Below are positions 16,420 through 24,672 of a DNA stretch of 32,545 nt, one piece after another. Position 1 is the stretch's first letter. The number at the start of each line of letters is the position of its first letter. The translations under genes and the position numbers were made by a program. The DNA is from an uncultured Prevotella sp. (GTDB lineage Bacteria; Bacteroidota; Bacteroidia; Bacteroidales; Bacteroidaceae), in the NCBI GenBank assembly GCA_900551985.1, contig URYG01000011.1:1-32545 (forward strand), in the 5' to 3' direction. The notes beneath the pieces were generated by a model. That model saw only the letters and a program-made list of their open reading frames with translations, ran no database searches and was not told where the DNA came from.

Positions 16420-17757
16420 ATGCTAGATAACACAAATACTCCACATATTCTGGACTTTGGAGAGCCAGAAAAGGAAAACAGCATCATCAAGGTGATTGGT
16501 GTAGGTGGTGGCGGTGGCAACGCTGTCAACCACATGTACCGTGAAGGCATCCACGACGTAAGCTTCGTATTGTGTAACACTGATAATCAGGCACTCAACG
16601 ATTCTCCTGTACCTGTACATCTGCAGCTGGGTAAGGAAGGTCTGGGAGCCGGCAACAAGCCTGCCAAGGCTCGCCAGGCTGCCGAGGAAACCCTGGAAGA
16701 AATCAAGCACATGCTGAACGACGGCACCAAGATGGCTTTCATCACTGCCGGAATGGGTGGTGGTACCGGTACTGGTGCTGCGCCTGTCATCGCAAGAGTG
16801 AGCAAGGAACTCGGAATCCTTACCGTTGGTATCGTAACCATTCCTTTCCGCTTCGAAGGTCCTAAGAAGATTGACCAGGCACTGGATGGTGTAGAAGAGA
16901 TGTCTAAGCACGTAGATGCCCTGCTGGTTATCAACAATGAGCGTCTCCGCCAGATCTATCCAGACCTCGCTGTACTCGATGCCTTCGGAAAGGCAGACGA
17001 TACCTTGAGCGTTGCAGCAAAGAGTATTGCAGAAATCATCACCGTTCACGGACTCATCAACCTTGACTTCAATGACGTGAAGACCGTATTGAAGGATGGT
17101 GGCGTTGCCATCATGAGTACTGGTTACGGTGAGGGTGAAGGTCGTGTCAAGAAGGCGATTGAGGATGCATTGAACTCACCATTGCTCAACGACAACGATG
17201 TGTTCAACTCCAAGAAGATCTTGCTGAGCATTGCTTTCGCCAGCGAGAAGAAGGACAATCCTGGTTTGACTATGGATGAGATGAACGATGTAAACGACTT
17301 CATGGAGAAGTTCGGAGACGACTTCGAACTGAAGTGGGGACTCGCCATCGACCCAGAGTTGGGCAGCCGTGTCAAGGTTACCGTATTGGCAACAGGTTTC
17401 GGTCTCGAAGACGTAGAGGGAATGAACCGCCACATGAAGAAGCATACAGAAGAGGAAGCCCGCCGCATCGCAGAAGAGGAAGAGACAAGAGCAGAGCGTC
17501 AGAACAGACGCGAGCGCTACTATGGCTCAGACGGCAACTCTACACAGTATAAGCGTCATCCACACATCTTCCTGTTCCGTCCAGAGGATCTCGACAATGA
17601 GGATGTAATCCTTCAGGTAGAGAATACACCTACCTTCAAGCGTACCCGTCAGACTCTCGAAGACATCCGCAATCTGGCTTCTGGCAATGCAGAAACAGAG
17701 GAGGCTAAGAAGAAAGACGATAACGACACAGTACAGGGAGTCATCAGCTTCGCCTAG
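16420..17757 (+). CDS. ftsZ: cell division GTPase FtsZ
   Basis: A 445-residue tubulin homologue that forms the Z-ring. GVGGGGGNAVNHM (27-39) and the tubulin signature GGGTGTG (113-119) form the GTP site; NLDFNDVKTVL is the synergy-loop (T7) block. After the globular core (to about residue 335) comes a charged linker rich in Glu/Arg. The usual C-terminal peptide (DIPxFLR type) is not at the very end. The closest resemblance is ENTPTFKR at 401-408, followed by a further 37 residues. It is the last dcw gene, converges on recO with an 11-bp gap, and has no clear T-tailed terminator behind it. Confidence 0.97.
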   Translation: MLDNTNTPHILDFGEPEKENSIIKVIGVGGGGGNAVNHMYREGIHDVSFVLCNTDNQALNDSPVPVHLQLGKEGLGAGNKPAKARQAAEETLEEIKHMLNDGTKMAFITAGMGGGTGTGAAPVIARVSKELGILTVGIVTIPFRFEGPKKIDQALDGVEEMSKHVDALLVINNERLRQIYPDLAVLDAFGKADDTLSVAAKSIAEIITVHGLINLDFNDVKTVLKDGGVAIMSTGYGEGEGRVKKAIEDALNSPLLNDNDVFNSKKILLSIAFASEKKDNPGLTMDEMNDVNDFMEKFGDDFELKWGLAIDPELGSRVKVTVLATGFGLEDVEGMNRHMKKHTEEEARRIAEEEETRAERQNRRERYYGSDGNSTQYKRHPHIFLFRPEDLDNEDVILQVENTPTFKRTRQTLEDIRNLASGNAETEEAKKKDDNDTVQGVISFA

Positions 17758-17897
17758 GGAACCGTTCCTTAAGCGAACAGCTCCTGTAGAACAGAAAAGC
17801 TTTTCAGTTCCGGGAATCCCGGAACATGAATCCTATAATATTGCAATATCACCTCTACACAGCGGTTTCGATCCAATCGGGACATTGTGTAGAGGTG
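17758..17897. repeat. cluster of five dyads in the 3' end of recO, downstream of ftsZ
   Basis: Consecutive perfect dyads: GGAAC/GTTCC (17758-17768), GAAAAGCTTTTC (17794-17805), the 19-bp GTTCCGGGAATCCCGGAAC (17807-17825), ATATTGCAATAT (17838-17849), and CACCTCTACACA with TGTGTAGAGGTG (17850-17861 and 17886-17897, with CGAT/ATCG nested in the loop). Most lie inside recO codons on the minus strand, and on the plus strand they form the predicted 3' end of the ftsZ transcript. None is followed by a T-run. Confidence 0.6.
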
Positions 17898-18494
17898 CAT
17901 TGTTTCATAGCTCAGGCGAAGTAGCCCCAACATACGCAAAGAATCCTCTTTATTTAAATAATGTACGTGTGTAGGCACGAAGGAAACAAAGCGGCCTTCC
18001 TCCAAGTCGAAGAAATCGCTATGCGCACCACTCTCAAGGTTAGGCGAAAATCCGAGAAAGAAGGTTAGCCGAACCATAAAGACTATATGGAAATTGGCAT
18101 AATTACCCTGTGCCTGGTCGAGCCACGCTACACTTTCCTCTATGAAGGAAAACAATGGTACATTCACCTGCTCATTTCTGGTGGCCTGCCCCAAAAGCTC
18201 TGCCAGAAACATAGACATTGCCAACTTGTAAGGAGAAAAAGGAAGATCTACAAAAGGCAAAGCAATGGATACATCCTTCAATCGCTGCAAGTTAGCTTTC
18301 GGACGATGGTCGAACTCCAGATTGAGAATCATCAGGGGCTGAAACAGCTGACGCTTCATCTTCGCCTTAGAAGACTTGGGAATTTTGACCATAAAAGAGA
18401 CTCTGCCCAACTTTTCGGTGAAGAAATCCACGATAAGTTGTGCATCCCCATACTTAATGGTTTGCAGTACGATAGCTCTAGTTTTTACTTCCAT
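17769..18494 (-). CDS. recO: DNA repair protein RecO
   Basis: A 241-residue recombination mediator of the RecFOR pathway, which helps RecA load onto SSB-coated DNA. The N-terminal EVKTRAIVLQTIKYGDAQLIVDFFTEKLGRVSFMVK is the RecO OB-fold pattern, followed by an all-helical domain. The start at 18494 (MEVKTRA) is preferred over an in-frame start 30 bases upstream, because a -7 element (18522-18529) lies there. I see no four-cysteine zinc motif, as is usual in Bacteroidota. It converges on ftsZ, and its last codons carry the dyad cluster. Confidence 0.9.
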   Translation of the reverse strand: MEVKTRAIVLQTIKYGDAQLIVDFFTEKLGRVSFMVKIPKSSKAKMKRQLFQPLMILNLEFDHRPKANLQRLKDVSIALPFVDLPFSPYKLAMSMFLAELLGQATRNEQVNVPLFSFIEESVAWLDQAQGNYANFHIVFMVRLTFFLGFSPNLESGAHSDFFDLEEGRFVSFVPTHVHYLNKEDSLRMLGLLRLSYETMHLYTMSRLDRNRCVEVILQYYRIHVPGFPELKSFSVLQELFA

Positions 18495-18521
18495 TTTGTC
18501 TATAATTATTAAAAAACAGGG

Positions 18522-18529
18522 CAAAATTA
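18522..18529 (-). promoter_or_regulatory. recO promoter -7 element
   Basis: Reads TAATTTTG on the minus strand (TAnnTTTG), 28-35 bp upstream of the preferred recO start. It is divergent from the tRNA-Glu promoter; no clear -33 element is seen. Confidence 0.45.
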
Positions 18530-18568
18530 CAAAAAAACAAGCATTTAGCGAAAATTTTCACGGAAAAA

Positions 18569-18600
18569 TTTGCAAGATTCAAATAAAAGTAGTAACTTTG
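18569..18600 (+). promoter_or_regulatory. tRNA-Glu/rpsT promoter
   Basis: TTTG at 18569-18572 and TAACTTTG at 18593-18600 are separated by 20 bp, an excellent match to the Bacteroidetes sigma-ABfr consensus. The predicted start lies about 10 bp before the tRNA 5' end. Confidence 0.8.
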
Positions 18601-18618
18601 CACCCGCAAATAAGCAAT

Positions 18619-18690
18619 GGTCCCTTCGTCTATCGGTTAGGACGAGAGATTTTCATTCTCTAAAGAGCAGTTCGACTCTGCTAGGGACTA
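18619..18690 (+). tRNA. tRNA-Glu (anticodon TTC)
   Basis: A 72-nt cloverleaf. The acceptor arm GGTCCCT pairs with AGGGACT, with a G-T first pair and discriminator A at 18690. The anticodon stem AGAGA/TCTCT closes the loop TTTTCAT, giving anticodon TTC. The T stem AGCAG/CTGCT closes TTCGACT. CCA is not encoded. It is followed after 37 bp by rpsT without a terminator, so the two are probably co-transcribed and the tRNA processed out. Confidence 0.96.
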
Positions 18691-18727
18691 CAAACATTAA
18701 TAAAGAATATAAAAATAAAACATAGAG

Positions 18728-18982
18728 ATGGCAAATCACAAATCATCAGTAAAGAGAATCCGTCAGGACAAGAAGAAGGCTTTGCATAACAAGTACTATG
18801 CAAAGACTATGCGCAATGCCGTTCGCAAGTTGCGCAACATGACTGACAAGGAGGAGGCTGCAAAGCTCTATCCTACAGTACAGAAGCTTTTGGACAAGTT
18901 GGCTAAGATCAACGTTATTCACGAGAACAAGGCTGCTAACTTGAAGTCTGGTCTTACACAGCATATCGCTAAGTTGGCCTAA
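18728..18982 (+). CDS. rpsT: 30S ribosomal protein S20
   Basis: An 84-residue, very basic, all-helical small-subunit protein that binds 16S rRNA early in assembly. MANHKSSVKRIRQDKKK at the N-terminus and HENKAANLKSGL near the C-terminus are S20 signatures. The length is normal. It is preceded by tRNA-Glu in the same transcript and ended by a clear intrinsic terminator. Confidence 0.97.
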   Translation: MANHKSSVKRIRQDKKKALHNKYYAKTMRNAVRKLRNMTDKEEAAKLYPTVQKLLDKLAKINVIHENKAANLKSGLTQHIAKLA

Positions 18983-19010
18983 CTTCCAAGTCAAAGCAAA
19001 AGAGATAAAT

Positions 19011-19054
19011 AAGGCTGCTATCCTTCATTGAGGGGTTGCAGCCTTACTCTTTTT
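19011..19054 (+). terminator. intrinsic terminator after rpsT
   Basis: AAGGCTGC (19011-19018) and GCAGCCTT (19038-19045) form a perfect 8-bp stem with a 19-base loop, followed by ACTCTTTTTT. Confidence 0.85.
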
Positions 19055-19151
19055 TATACCCCTTCGACCTTCAATACATCACCACCTTACTTTTTTCTCC
19101 TTTTTCGCTAATTTTCACAAAGAAAACTAGCTGTTTCTCAGCTTTTTTTTG

Positions 19152-19159
19152 TATCTTTG
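19152..19159 (+). promoter_or_regulatory. gyrB promoter -7 element
   Basis: TATCTTTG matches TAnnTTTG, 24 bp upstream of the gyrB ATG, giving a very short leader. No distinct -33 TTTG is visible. Confidence 0.6.
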
Positions 19160-19183
19160 CACGGAAATAAGACAATTCTAAAA

Positions 19184-21154
19184 ATGGCAGAAAATCAAAA
19201 CACCGCAAATAATTACTCAGCGAGCAACATCCAGGTTCTTGAAGGCTTGGAAGCTGTTCGCAAACGTCCGGCAATGTACATTGGTGACATTTCCGAAAAG
19301 GGTCTTCACCACTTGGTAAACGAGACCGTTGATAACTCTATCGACGAGGCGATGGCTGGTTACTGTACCGACATCGAGGTTACCATCAATGAGGACAACT
19401 CTATCACCGTAGAAGACAATGGCCGTGGTATCCCTGTGGATATGCACGAGAAGCTTCATAAGTCAGCCCTCGAAGTCGTAATGACCGTGCTCCACGCCGG
19501 TGGTAAGTTCGACAAGGGTTCATACAAGGTTTCTGGAGGTTTGCACGGTGTGGGTGTAAGTTGTGTAAATGCACTTTCTACTCACATGTTGTCACAGGTC
19601 TTCCGTGGTGGCAAGATCTACCAGCAGGAATACGAGAAGGGTAAGCCTCTCTATCCGGTAAAGGTGGTAGGCGAGACCAACAAGCGCGGTACACGCCAGC
19701 AGTTCTGGCCAGACCCAACGATCTTTACCCACACAGTCTATAAGTGGGACATCATCGCCAACCGTATGCGCGAGTTGGCATTCCTCAATGCAGGTATCAA
19801 GATTACTCTGAGAGATCTGCGCCCAGACGAGGAAGGAAAGACCAAGGAGCAGGTTTTCCATGCAAAGGACGGTTTGAAGGAATTCGTTCGCTACGTGGAT
19901 CGCCATCGCACCCACCTCTTCGATGACGTCATCTATCTGAAGACAGAGAAGCAGGGTATTCCTATCGAGATTGCCGTGATGTACAATACTGATTACTCAG
20001 AAAACATCCACTCATACGTCAACAACATCAACACCATCGAGGGTGGTACTCACCTGACTGGTTTCCGTATGGCGTTGACCCGTACATTGAAGGCTTACGC
20101 TGAAGCTGACCCAACCATCTCCAAGCAGATTGAGAAGGCAAAGGTAGAGATTGCACCAGAAGACTTCCGCGAGGGTCTTACTGCCGTTATCTCCATCAAG
20201 GTAGCAGAACCTCAGTTTGAGGGACAGACCAAGACCAAGCTCGGAAACAGCGAGGTACAGGGTGCCGTTCAGCAGGCTGTAAACGAGGCTTTGTCTGATT
20301 ACCTGGAGGAACATCCAGACGAGGCTAAGCGCATCTGTGAAAAGGTTGTCCTGGCAGCTACAGCCCGTATCGCTGCCCGTAAGGCACGTGAGAGCGTACA
20401 GCGCAAGAACTTCATGACTGGTGGCGGTCTTCCTGGTAAGCTTGCCGACTGCTCAATGAAGGACCCTAAGGAATGCGAGATCTTCCTCGTCGAGGGTGAT
20501 TCCGCTGGTGGTTCTGCCAAGCAGGGGCGCGACCGTTTCCGTCAGGCTATCCTCCCGTTGCGTGGTAAGATTCTGAACGTAGAGAAGGTTCAGTGGCATA
20601 AGGTCTTCGAGGCAGAGTCTGTCATGAACATCATCCAGAGTATCGGAGTTCGCTTCGGTGTAGATGGTGAGGACAGCAAGGAAGCCAACACAGATAAGCT
20701 GCGTTACGACAAGATTATCATCATGACCGATGCCGACGTCGATGGTTCCCACATCGACACACTGATCATGACATTGTTCTACCGCTTCATGCCTAAAGTT
20801 ATCGAGGAAGGTCACTTGTACATCGCTACCCCACCTCTCTACAAGTGTACTTACCGCAGCAAGGTAAGCGAATATTGCTATACAGAACAGCAGCGCCAGG
20901 CTTTCATCGACAAGTATGGCGATGGCACCGAAGATAAGAATATCCACACCCAGCGATACAAAGGTTTGGGTGAGATGAACCCAGAGCAGCTTTGGGAAAC
21001 CACTATGGACCCAGCAACACGCTTGCTCAAGCAGGTTACCATCGAAAATGCAGCTCAGGCAGACGAGATTTTCTCTATGCTGATGGGCGACGATGTGGAG
21101 CCACGCCGAGAGTTCATCGAGCAGAACGCTACATACGCCAATATCGACGCATAA
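19184..21154 (+). CDS. gyrB: DNA gyrase subunit B
   Basis: A 656-residue ATPase subunit of DNA gyrase, which introduces negative supercoils with GyrA. The GHKL ATPase region contains VRKRPAMYIGD (25-35), NETVDNSIDEAMAGY, EDNGRGIP and VSGGLHGVGVS. The TOPRIM region has EGDSAGGSAKQGRDR (from 437), PLRGKILNVEK and TDADVDGSHI (515-524). The C-terminal QRYKGLGEMNPEQLW block is present. The start at 19184 is chosen because the frame upstream (TTG at 19157) lies inside the -7 element. ParE is the paralogue; the length and the PLRGKILNVEK form favour GyrB. Confidence 0.93.
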   Translation: MAENQNTANNYSASNIQVLEGLEAVRKRPAMYIGDISEKGLHHLVNETVDNSIDEAMAGYCTDIEVTINEDNSITVEDNGRGIPVDMHEKLHKSALEVVMTVLHAGGKFDKGSYKVSGGLHGVGVSCVNALSTHMLSQVFRGGKIYQQEYEKGKPLYPVKVVGETNKRGTRQQFWPDPTIFTHTVYKWDIIANRMRELAFLNAGIKITLRDLRPDEEGKTKEQVFHAKDGLKEFVRYVDRHRTHLFDDVIYLKTEKQGIPIEIAVMYNTDYSENIHSYVNNINTIEGGTHLTGFRMALTRTLKAYAEADPTISKQIEKAKVEIAPEDFREGLTAVISIKVAEPQFEGQTKTKLGNSEVQGAVQQAVNEALSDYLEEHPDEAKRICEKVVLAATARIAARKARESVQRKNFMTGGGLPGKLADCSMKDPKECEIFLVEGDSAGGSAKQGRDRFRQAILPLRGKILNVEKVQWHKVFEAESVMNIIQSIGVRFGVDGEDSKEANTDKLRYDKIIIMTDADVDGSHIDTLIMTLFYRFMPKVIEEGHLYIATPPLYKCTYRSKVSEYCYTEQQRQAFIDKYGDGTEDKNIHTQRYKGLGEMNPEQLWETTMDPATRLLKQVTIENAAQADEIFSMLMGDDVEPRREFIEQNATYANIDA

Positions 21155-21171
21155 AGCGAACACCATATATT

Positions 21172-21206
21172 GGGGGCAGACTCTGCAGGAGTCTTCCCCC
21201 TTTTTT
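21172..21206 (+). terminator. intrinsic terminator after gyrB
   Basis: GGGGG (21172-21176) with CCCCC (21196-21200) and GACTC (21179-21183) with GAGTC (21189-21193) form one stem with a small internal mismatch, followed by six T residues (21201-21206). Confidence 0.9.
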
Positions 21207-21272
21207 AGGTTGCCGCCTTCAAAAAGCAACACCCCCGACATCATGTTTTTTACAACTAATAAAACTAAATTT

Positions 21273-23648
21273 ATGAAGCATCTGCTTTTTACATTTGCGC
21301 TAGCTGCCTCAACGTTCTTGAACTGCCAGGCGGCAACAGTTAGTAAAACTCCCCTACCCAACAAGTTGTGGTACAACAAGCCTGCATACGCCTTCGAAGA
21401 GTCACTGCCACTGGGCAATGGCAAACTGGGTGCGCTGGTTTACGGTGGAGTCAACAATGATTCCATCCAGCTCAATGACATCACCCTATGGACGGGCGTT
21501 CCTGTAAACCCTGACGAAGGTGGCGAAGCCTACAAGTGGTTTCCCAAAATCAGAGAAGCCCTGTTTAAGGAGGATTACAAGACTGCCGATTCCCTGCAGC
21601 ACTATGTACAAGGACACAACTCTGAGTTCTACCAGCCGCTGGGCATGATCAATATCATAGACTGCAACCAGGGAGAATTTACTGATTACTATCGTGAGTT
21701 AAGTCTCGACAATTCCCTTGCTACAGTACAATTCAAGCGCAATGGCATCCAGTACACCAAGGAGTACTTTGCTTCACATCCCGACAAGATGATCGCCATC
21801 AAGTTGAGTGCCTCTCAAAAGAGGGCCATCAACAGCGACATCTCCCTGACCTCCCTCATTCCTCATCAGGTAAAAGCCTCCAGAGGACAAATCACCATGA
21901 CAGGTCATGTTCTGGGAGATGAAGCCAACAGTACGCATTACTGTGCGATGCTTCAGGTAAAGAACACCGACGGACAGGTATGGGCTGACGATTCTGTGCT
22001 CCATCTGAAAGATGTAAGCGAGGCTATCATCTATCTCGTCAACGAGACGAGCTACAATGGCTTCGACAAGCACCCGGTAAAAGAAGGGGCTCCGTATATT
22101 GAAAGAGTATCTGATGATGCCTGGCATCTTGCCAACTTCACCTATGATGAATTCAAGCAGCGCCATATCGCTGATTACAGGAAACTCTTTGATAGAGTAA
22201 GCCTGAACCTGAAAGGTGCCAAGTTTGATGCTTCCCGTCCTACCGACCAGCAGTTGCTCGCCTATAGCGACAACCACGAGAGCAACCCTTATCTGGAACA
22301 GCTCTATTTCCAATATGGCAGATACCTGCTCATCAGCAGTAGCCGCACCAAGGGAGTACCAGCCAATCTGCAGGGACTCTGGGCACCAGCCCTCCGCTCT
22401 CCATGGCGTGGCAACTATACCATCAACATCAATCTGGAAGAAAATTACTGGCCGGCAGAAGTTGCCAATCTTTCCGAGCTGGTTGCTCCTGTAGATGGAT
22501 TGGTAGAAGGCTTGTCGGTGACTGGTCGCCACAATGCCCAGCACTTCTATGGCATCGATAAGGGATGGTGCGCCGGACATAATACCGATGCGTGGGCGAT
22601 GAGCAACCCTGTGGGAACCGGAAACGAGAGCCCGCAATGGAGCAACTGGGCGATGGGTGGAGCCTGGCTTGTAGAAACCCTCTGGGATCACTACGACTAT
22701 ACCCGTGATACGGAATATCTCCGCAATACAGCCTATCCTTTGATGAAGGGCGCAGCCGATTTCCTGTTAGCGTGGCTCATCCCAGACCCACACAATCCGA
22801 ACGAACTGATTACTGCTCCTTGTACTTCGCCAGAAGCAGACTATATCACAGATAAAGGCTATCGTGGCAGCAGTTTCTATGGTGGAACCGCCGACCTTGC
22901 CATCATTCGTGAGCTCTTCAAGAACACTATCAAGGGTGCGAAAGCCCTGGGCATCGACAGCGATTACCAGCAGCAGTTGCAAGCTGCTCTCGATCGCCTG
23001 CGTCCTTACCACATTGGAAAACGAGGCAACCTGATGGAGTGGTATCACGATTGGGATGACCAGGATTGGCATCATCGCCATCAGTCTCACTTGCTCGGTC
23101 TCTATCCTTTCCACCAGATTTCGGTAGCAAAGACACCCGAGCTTGCTGCAGCCGCAACCAAGACTTTGGAGATCAAGGGCGACAATTCCACCGGTTGGAG
23201 TACAGGCTGGAGAATCAACCTCTGGGCTCGTCTGCATCGTGCCGACAAGGCTTACCAGATATACCGTAAATTGCTCACCTACGTTAGTCCTGAGATTTAC
23301 AAGGATAGAAAGCATCACAGTGGCGGCACCTATCCTAACCTCTTCGATGCCCATCCACCTTTCCAGATTGATGGTAACTTCGGAGGCACCGCAGGTGTAT
23401 GCGAGATGCTGATGCAATGCGATGGTGAAACGATGAATTTGCTCCCTGCTCTTCCACTGGAATGGCAGGCAGGAGAGATAAGAGGTCTAAAGGCCCGTGG
23501 CAACTATGGCGTATCGCTCGCATGGAACAAAGGCAAATTGACTCAGGCAACCATCACCAGCAAGAACGAGGGTAATCTGACCATCCTCTACAATGGCAAA
23601 CAGAAAGTCCTCACCTTCAAGTCTGGAGAAACAAAGACCATCAAATAA
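21273..23648 (+). CDS. GH95 exo-glycosidase (alpha-L-fucosidase / alpha-L-galactosidase type)
   Basis: A 791-residue secreted glycoside hydrolase. A signal peptide (MKHLLFTFALAASTFLNCQA) sets the start at 21273. An N-terminal beta-sandwich (LWYNKPAYAFEESLPLGNGKLGALVYGG and TLWTG) precedes an (alpha/alpha)6 catalytic domain. By alignment in memory to bifidobacterial AfcA, the catalytic residues map to Asn385 and Asn387 (NINLEENYWPAE), Glu521 (TSPEAD) and Asp700 (FQIDGNFGG). AfcA releases alpha-1,2-linked L-fucose with inversion; some family members act on alpha-L-galactose. There is no SusC/SusD pair beside it. The next gene is a probable secreted carbohydrate-binding-like protein on the same strand. 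It is likely periplasmic and active on host or plant fucosylated glycans. Confidence 0.9.
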   Translation: MKHLLFTFALAASTFLNCQAATVSKTPLPNKLWYNKPAYAFEESLPLGNGKLGALVYGGVNNDSIQLNDITLWTGVPVNPDEGGEAYKWFPKIREALFKEDYKTADSLQHYVQGHNSEFYQPLGMINIIDCNQGEFTDYYRELSLDNSLATVQFKRNGIQYTKEYFASHPDKMIAIKLSASQKRAINSDISLTSLIPHQVKASRGQITMTGHVLGDEANSTHYCAMLQVKNTDGQVWADDSVLHLKDVSEAIIYLVNETSYNGFDKHPVKEGAPYIERVSDDAWHLANFTYDEFKQRHIADYRKLFDRVSLNLKGAKFDASRPTDQQLLAYSDNHESNPYLEQLYFQYGRYLLISSSRTKGVPANLQGLWAPALRSPWRGNYTININLEENYWPAEVANLSELVAPVDGLVEGLSVTGRHNAQHFYGIDKGWCAGHNTDAWAMSNPVGTGNESPQWSNWAMGGAWLVETLWDHYDYTRDTEYLRNTAYPLMKGAADFLLAWLIPDPHNPNELITAPCTSPEADYITDKGYRGSSFYGGTADLAIIRELFKNTIKGAKALGIDSDYQQQLQAALDRLRPYHIGKRGNLMEWYHDWDDQDWHHRHQSHLLGLYPFHQISVAKTPELAAAATKTLEIKGDNSTGWSTGWRINLWARLHRADKAYQIYRKLLTYVSPEIYKDRKHHSGGTYPNLFDAHPPFQIDGNFGGTAGVCEMLMQCDGETMNLLPALPLEWQAGEIRGLKARGNYGVSLAWNKGKLTQATITSKNEGNLTILYNGKQKVLTFKSGETKTIK

Positions 23649-23677
23649 AAGATCCATATCGATCATATCTATAGCTA

Positions 23678-23716
23678 TAGAGTAAAAGACTATAGTTATC
23701 CATTAGAGTAAAAGAC
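23678..23716. repeat. 13-bp direct repeat upstream of the beta-sandwich gene
   Basis: TAGAGTAAAAGAC occurs at 23678-23690 and again at 23704-23716 (26-bp period), with flanking CTATAG motifs and a looser AAAGGAC copy downstream. It lies in the 100-bp gap between the GH95 gene and the next gene. Confidence 0.5.
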
Positions 23717-23748
23717 AAAACATTAAAGAAAAGGACAAAAGTAAATCA

Positions 23749-24672
23749 ATGAGATACATAACAACTCTCATCATTTCTATACTTTGGGTACTGAGCTCCC
23801 ATGCACAGGAGTTCGGTACCCACTGGATATCCTATCCCCTGCCCAACGATTCTTCTGAGGTATGGTTCCGCCAAAGCTACATCATGGACGAGCGCCCCAC
23901 CCAAGCTTTTATAAATATTGCAAGCACAGGCAATTACAAACTCTATATCAACGAGAGAAACGTAACGGGAAGCCTGAAATTCGACGGTATCAAGGACAGC
24001 ATTCTTCTGAACAGAACCATAGACGTAACCCGCTTCCTCAAAAATGGCGAGAATGTGATTGCTGTATGGTATGCCCCACAAGGCAAACCCAGCTACGGCA
24101 AGCAACTCTCGCTGGAATTCTACGGATGGCAGCAGGACAGCATTCCATTCTATCAGAAAGCAGACGGCAAATGGCTCTGCCGACAACTCAAGGAATGCAG
24201 CAATGGAGAAGGCGAACGCTTCCATGCCCGCACCAATACGCAGGCTTGGAAATCTGAGGAATACCAACCTTACGGATGGATTCACCCTACAGGTTGCGTC
24301 ATCACAGACGAATACAGACAGGATACAGCTTATGTAGCGAATTATAAGGCCTTCGGCGACAAGAAGGTTATCAAGGATGAAAACAAGCTCTACAAGGTAT
24401 TGAAGCCAGCATGTACATACAGAGACTCCACAGGTTACAACATCGACTTTGGCAGACCTTTCTATGGCACCATCCGCCTTACGCTGCGAGGAGCCGGCAA
24501 AGGAACCAGATTAAAGATCAATGATTTCCTGTACATCTGCAACGGAGAACTGGATGAGCAGGCATTCTGCCGATTTAAATTCAGCAAGCAAAAGATATAC
24601 ACGCTTACCTGGAAAGGAAGATTCAAGGAAAGTGATATCGTGGATATTGAAGGATTAGAGATTTCGGAATAA
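23749..24672 (+). CDS. secreted protein resembling the non-catalytic beta-sandwich region of GH78 alpha-L-rhamnosidases
   Basis: A 307-residue exported protein with a signal peptide (MRYITTLIISILWVLSSHAQ). Residues about 38-110 read VWFRQSYIMDERPTQAFINI, then GNYKLYINERNV and DVTRFLKNGENVIAVWY, the pattern of the N-terminal beta-sandwich of GH78 rhamnosidases ('FRK ... A.L.I...G.YelyiNG..V ... yDVT..L..GeNvI.v'). Residues about 225-305 (NIDFGRPFYGTIRLTLRG, GTRLKINDFLYICNGELD, VDIEGLEIS) resemble the second accessory domain that precedes the rhamnosidase catalytic barrel. The protein stops where that barrel should begin, so no catalytic domain is present. It could bind glycans or stabilise a partner such as the upstream GH95 enzyme. 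The similarity is from pattern recognition only; function is unknown. Confidence 0.65.
   Translation: MRYITTLIISILWVLSSHAQEFGTHWISYPLPNDSSEVWFRQSYIMDERPTQAFINIASTGNYKLYINERNVTGSLKFDGIKDSILLNRTIDVTRFLKNGENVIAVWYAPQGKPSYGKQLSLEFYGWQQDSIPFYQKADGKWLCRQLKECSNGEGERFHARTNTQAWKSEEYQPYGWIHPTGCVITDEYRQDTAYVANYKAFGDKKVIKDENKLYKVLKPACTYRDSTGYNIDFGRPFYGTIRLTLRGAGKGTRLKINDFLYICNGELDEQAFCRFKFSKQKIYTLTWKGRFKESDIVDIEGLEISE

Noticed and set aside
18495..18524. Upstream start adding ten residues to RecO
   Set aside because: It overlaps a predicted minus-strand -7 element (18522-18529); MEVKTRA is the family N-terminus.
19157..19183. Upstream TTG start adding nine residues to GyrB
   Set aside because: The TTG lies inside the TATCTTTG promoter element, so it would not be in the transcript; ATG 19184 gives the normal GyrB N-terminus.
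21093..21272. N-terminal extension of the GH95 frame overlapping gyrB
   Set aside because: It would overlap gyrB and its terminator and bury the signal peptide; ATG 21273 places the signal peptide at the N-terminus.
21290..21297. TACATTTG as a promoter element
   Set aside because: It lies within the codons of the GH95 signal peptide, downstream of the only start that gives an exported protein, and has no -33 partner.
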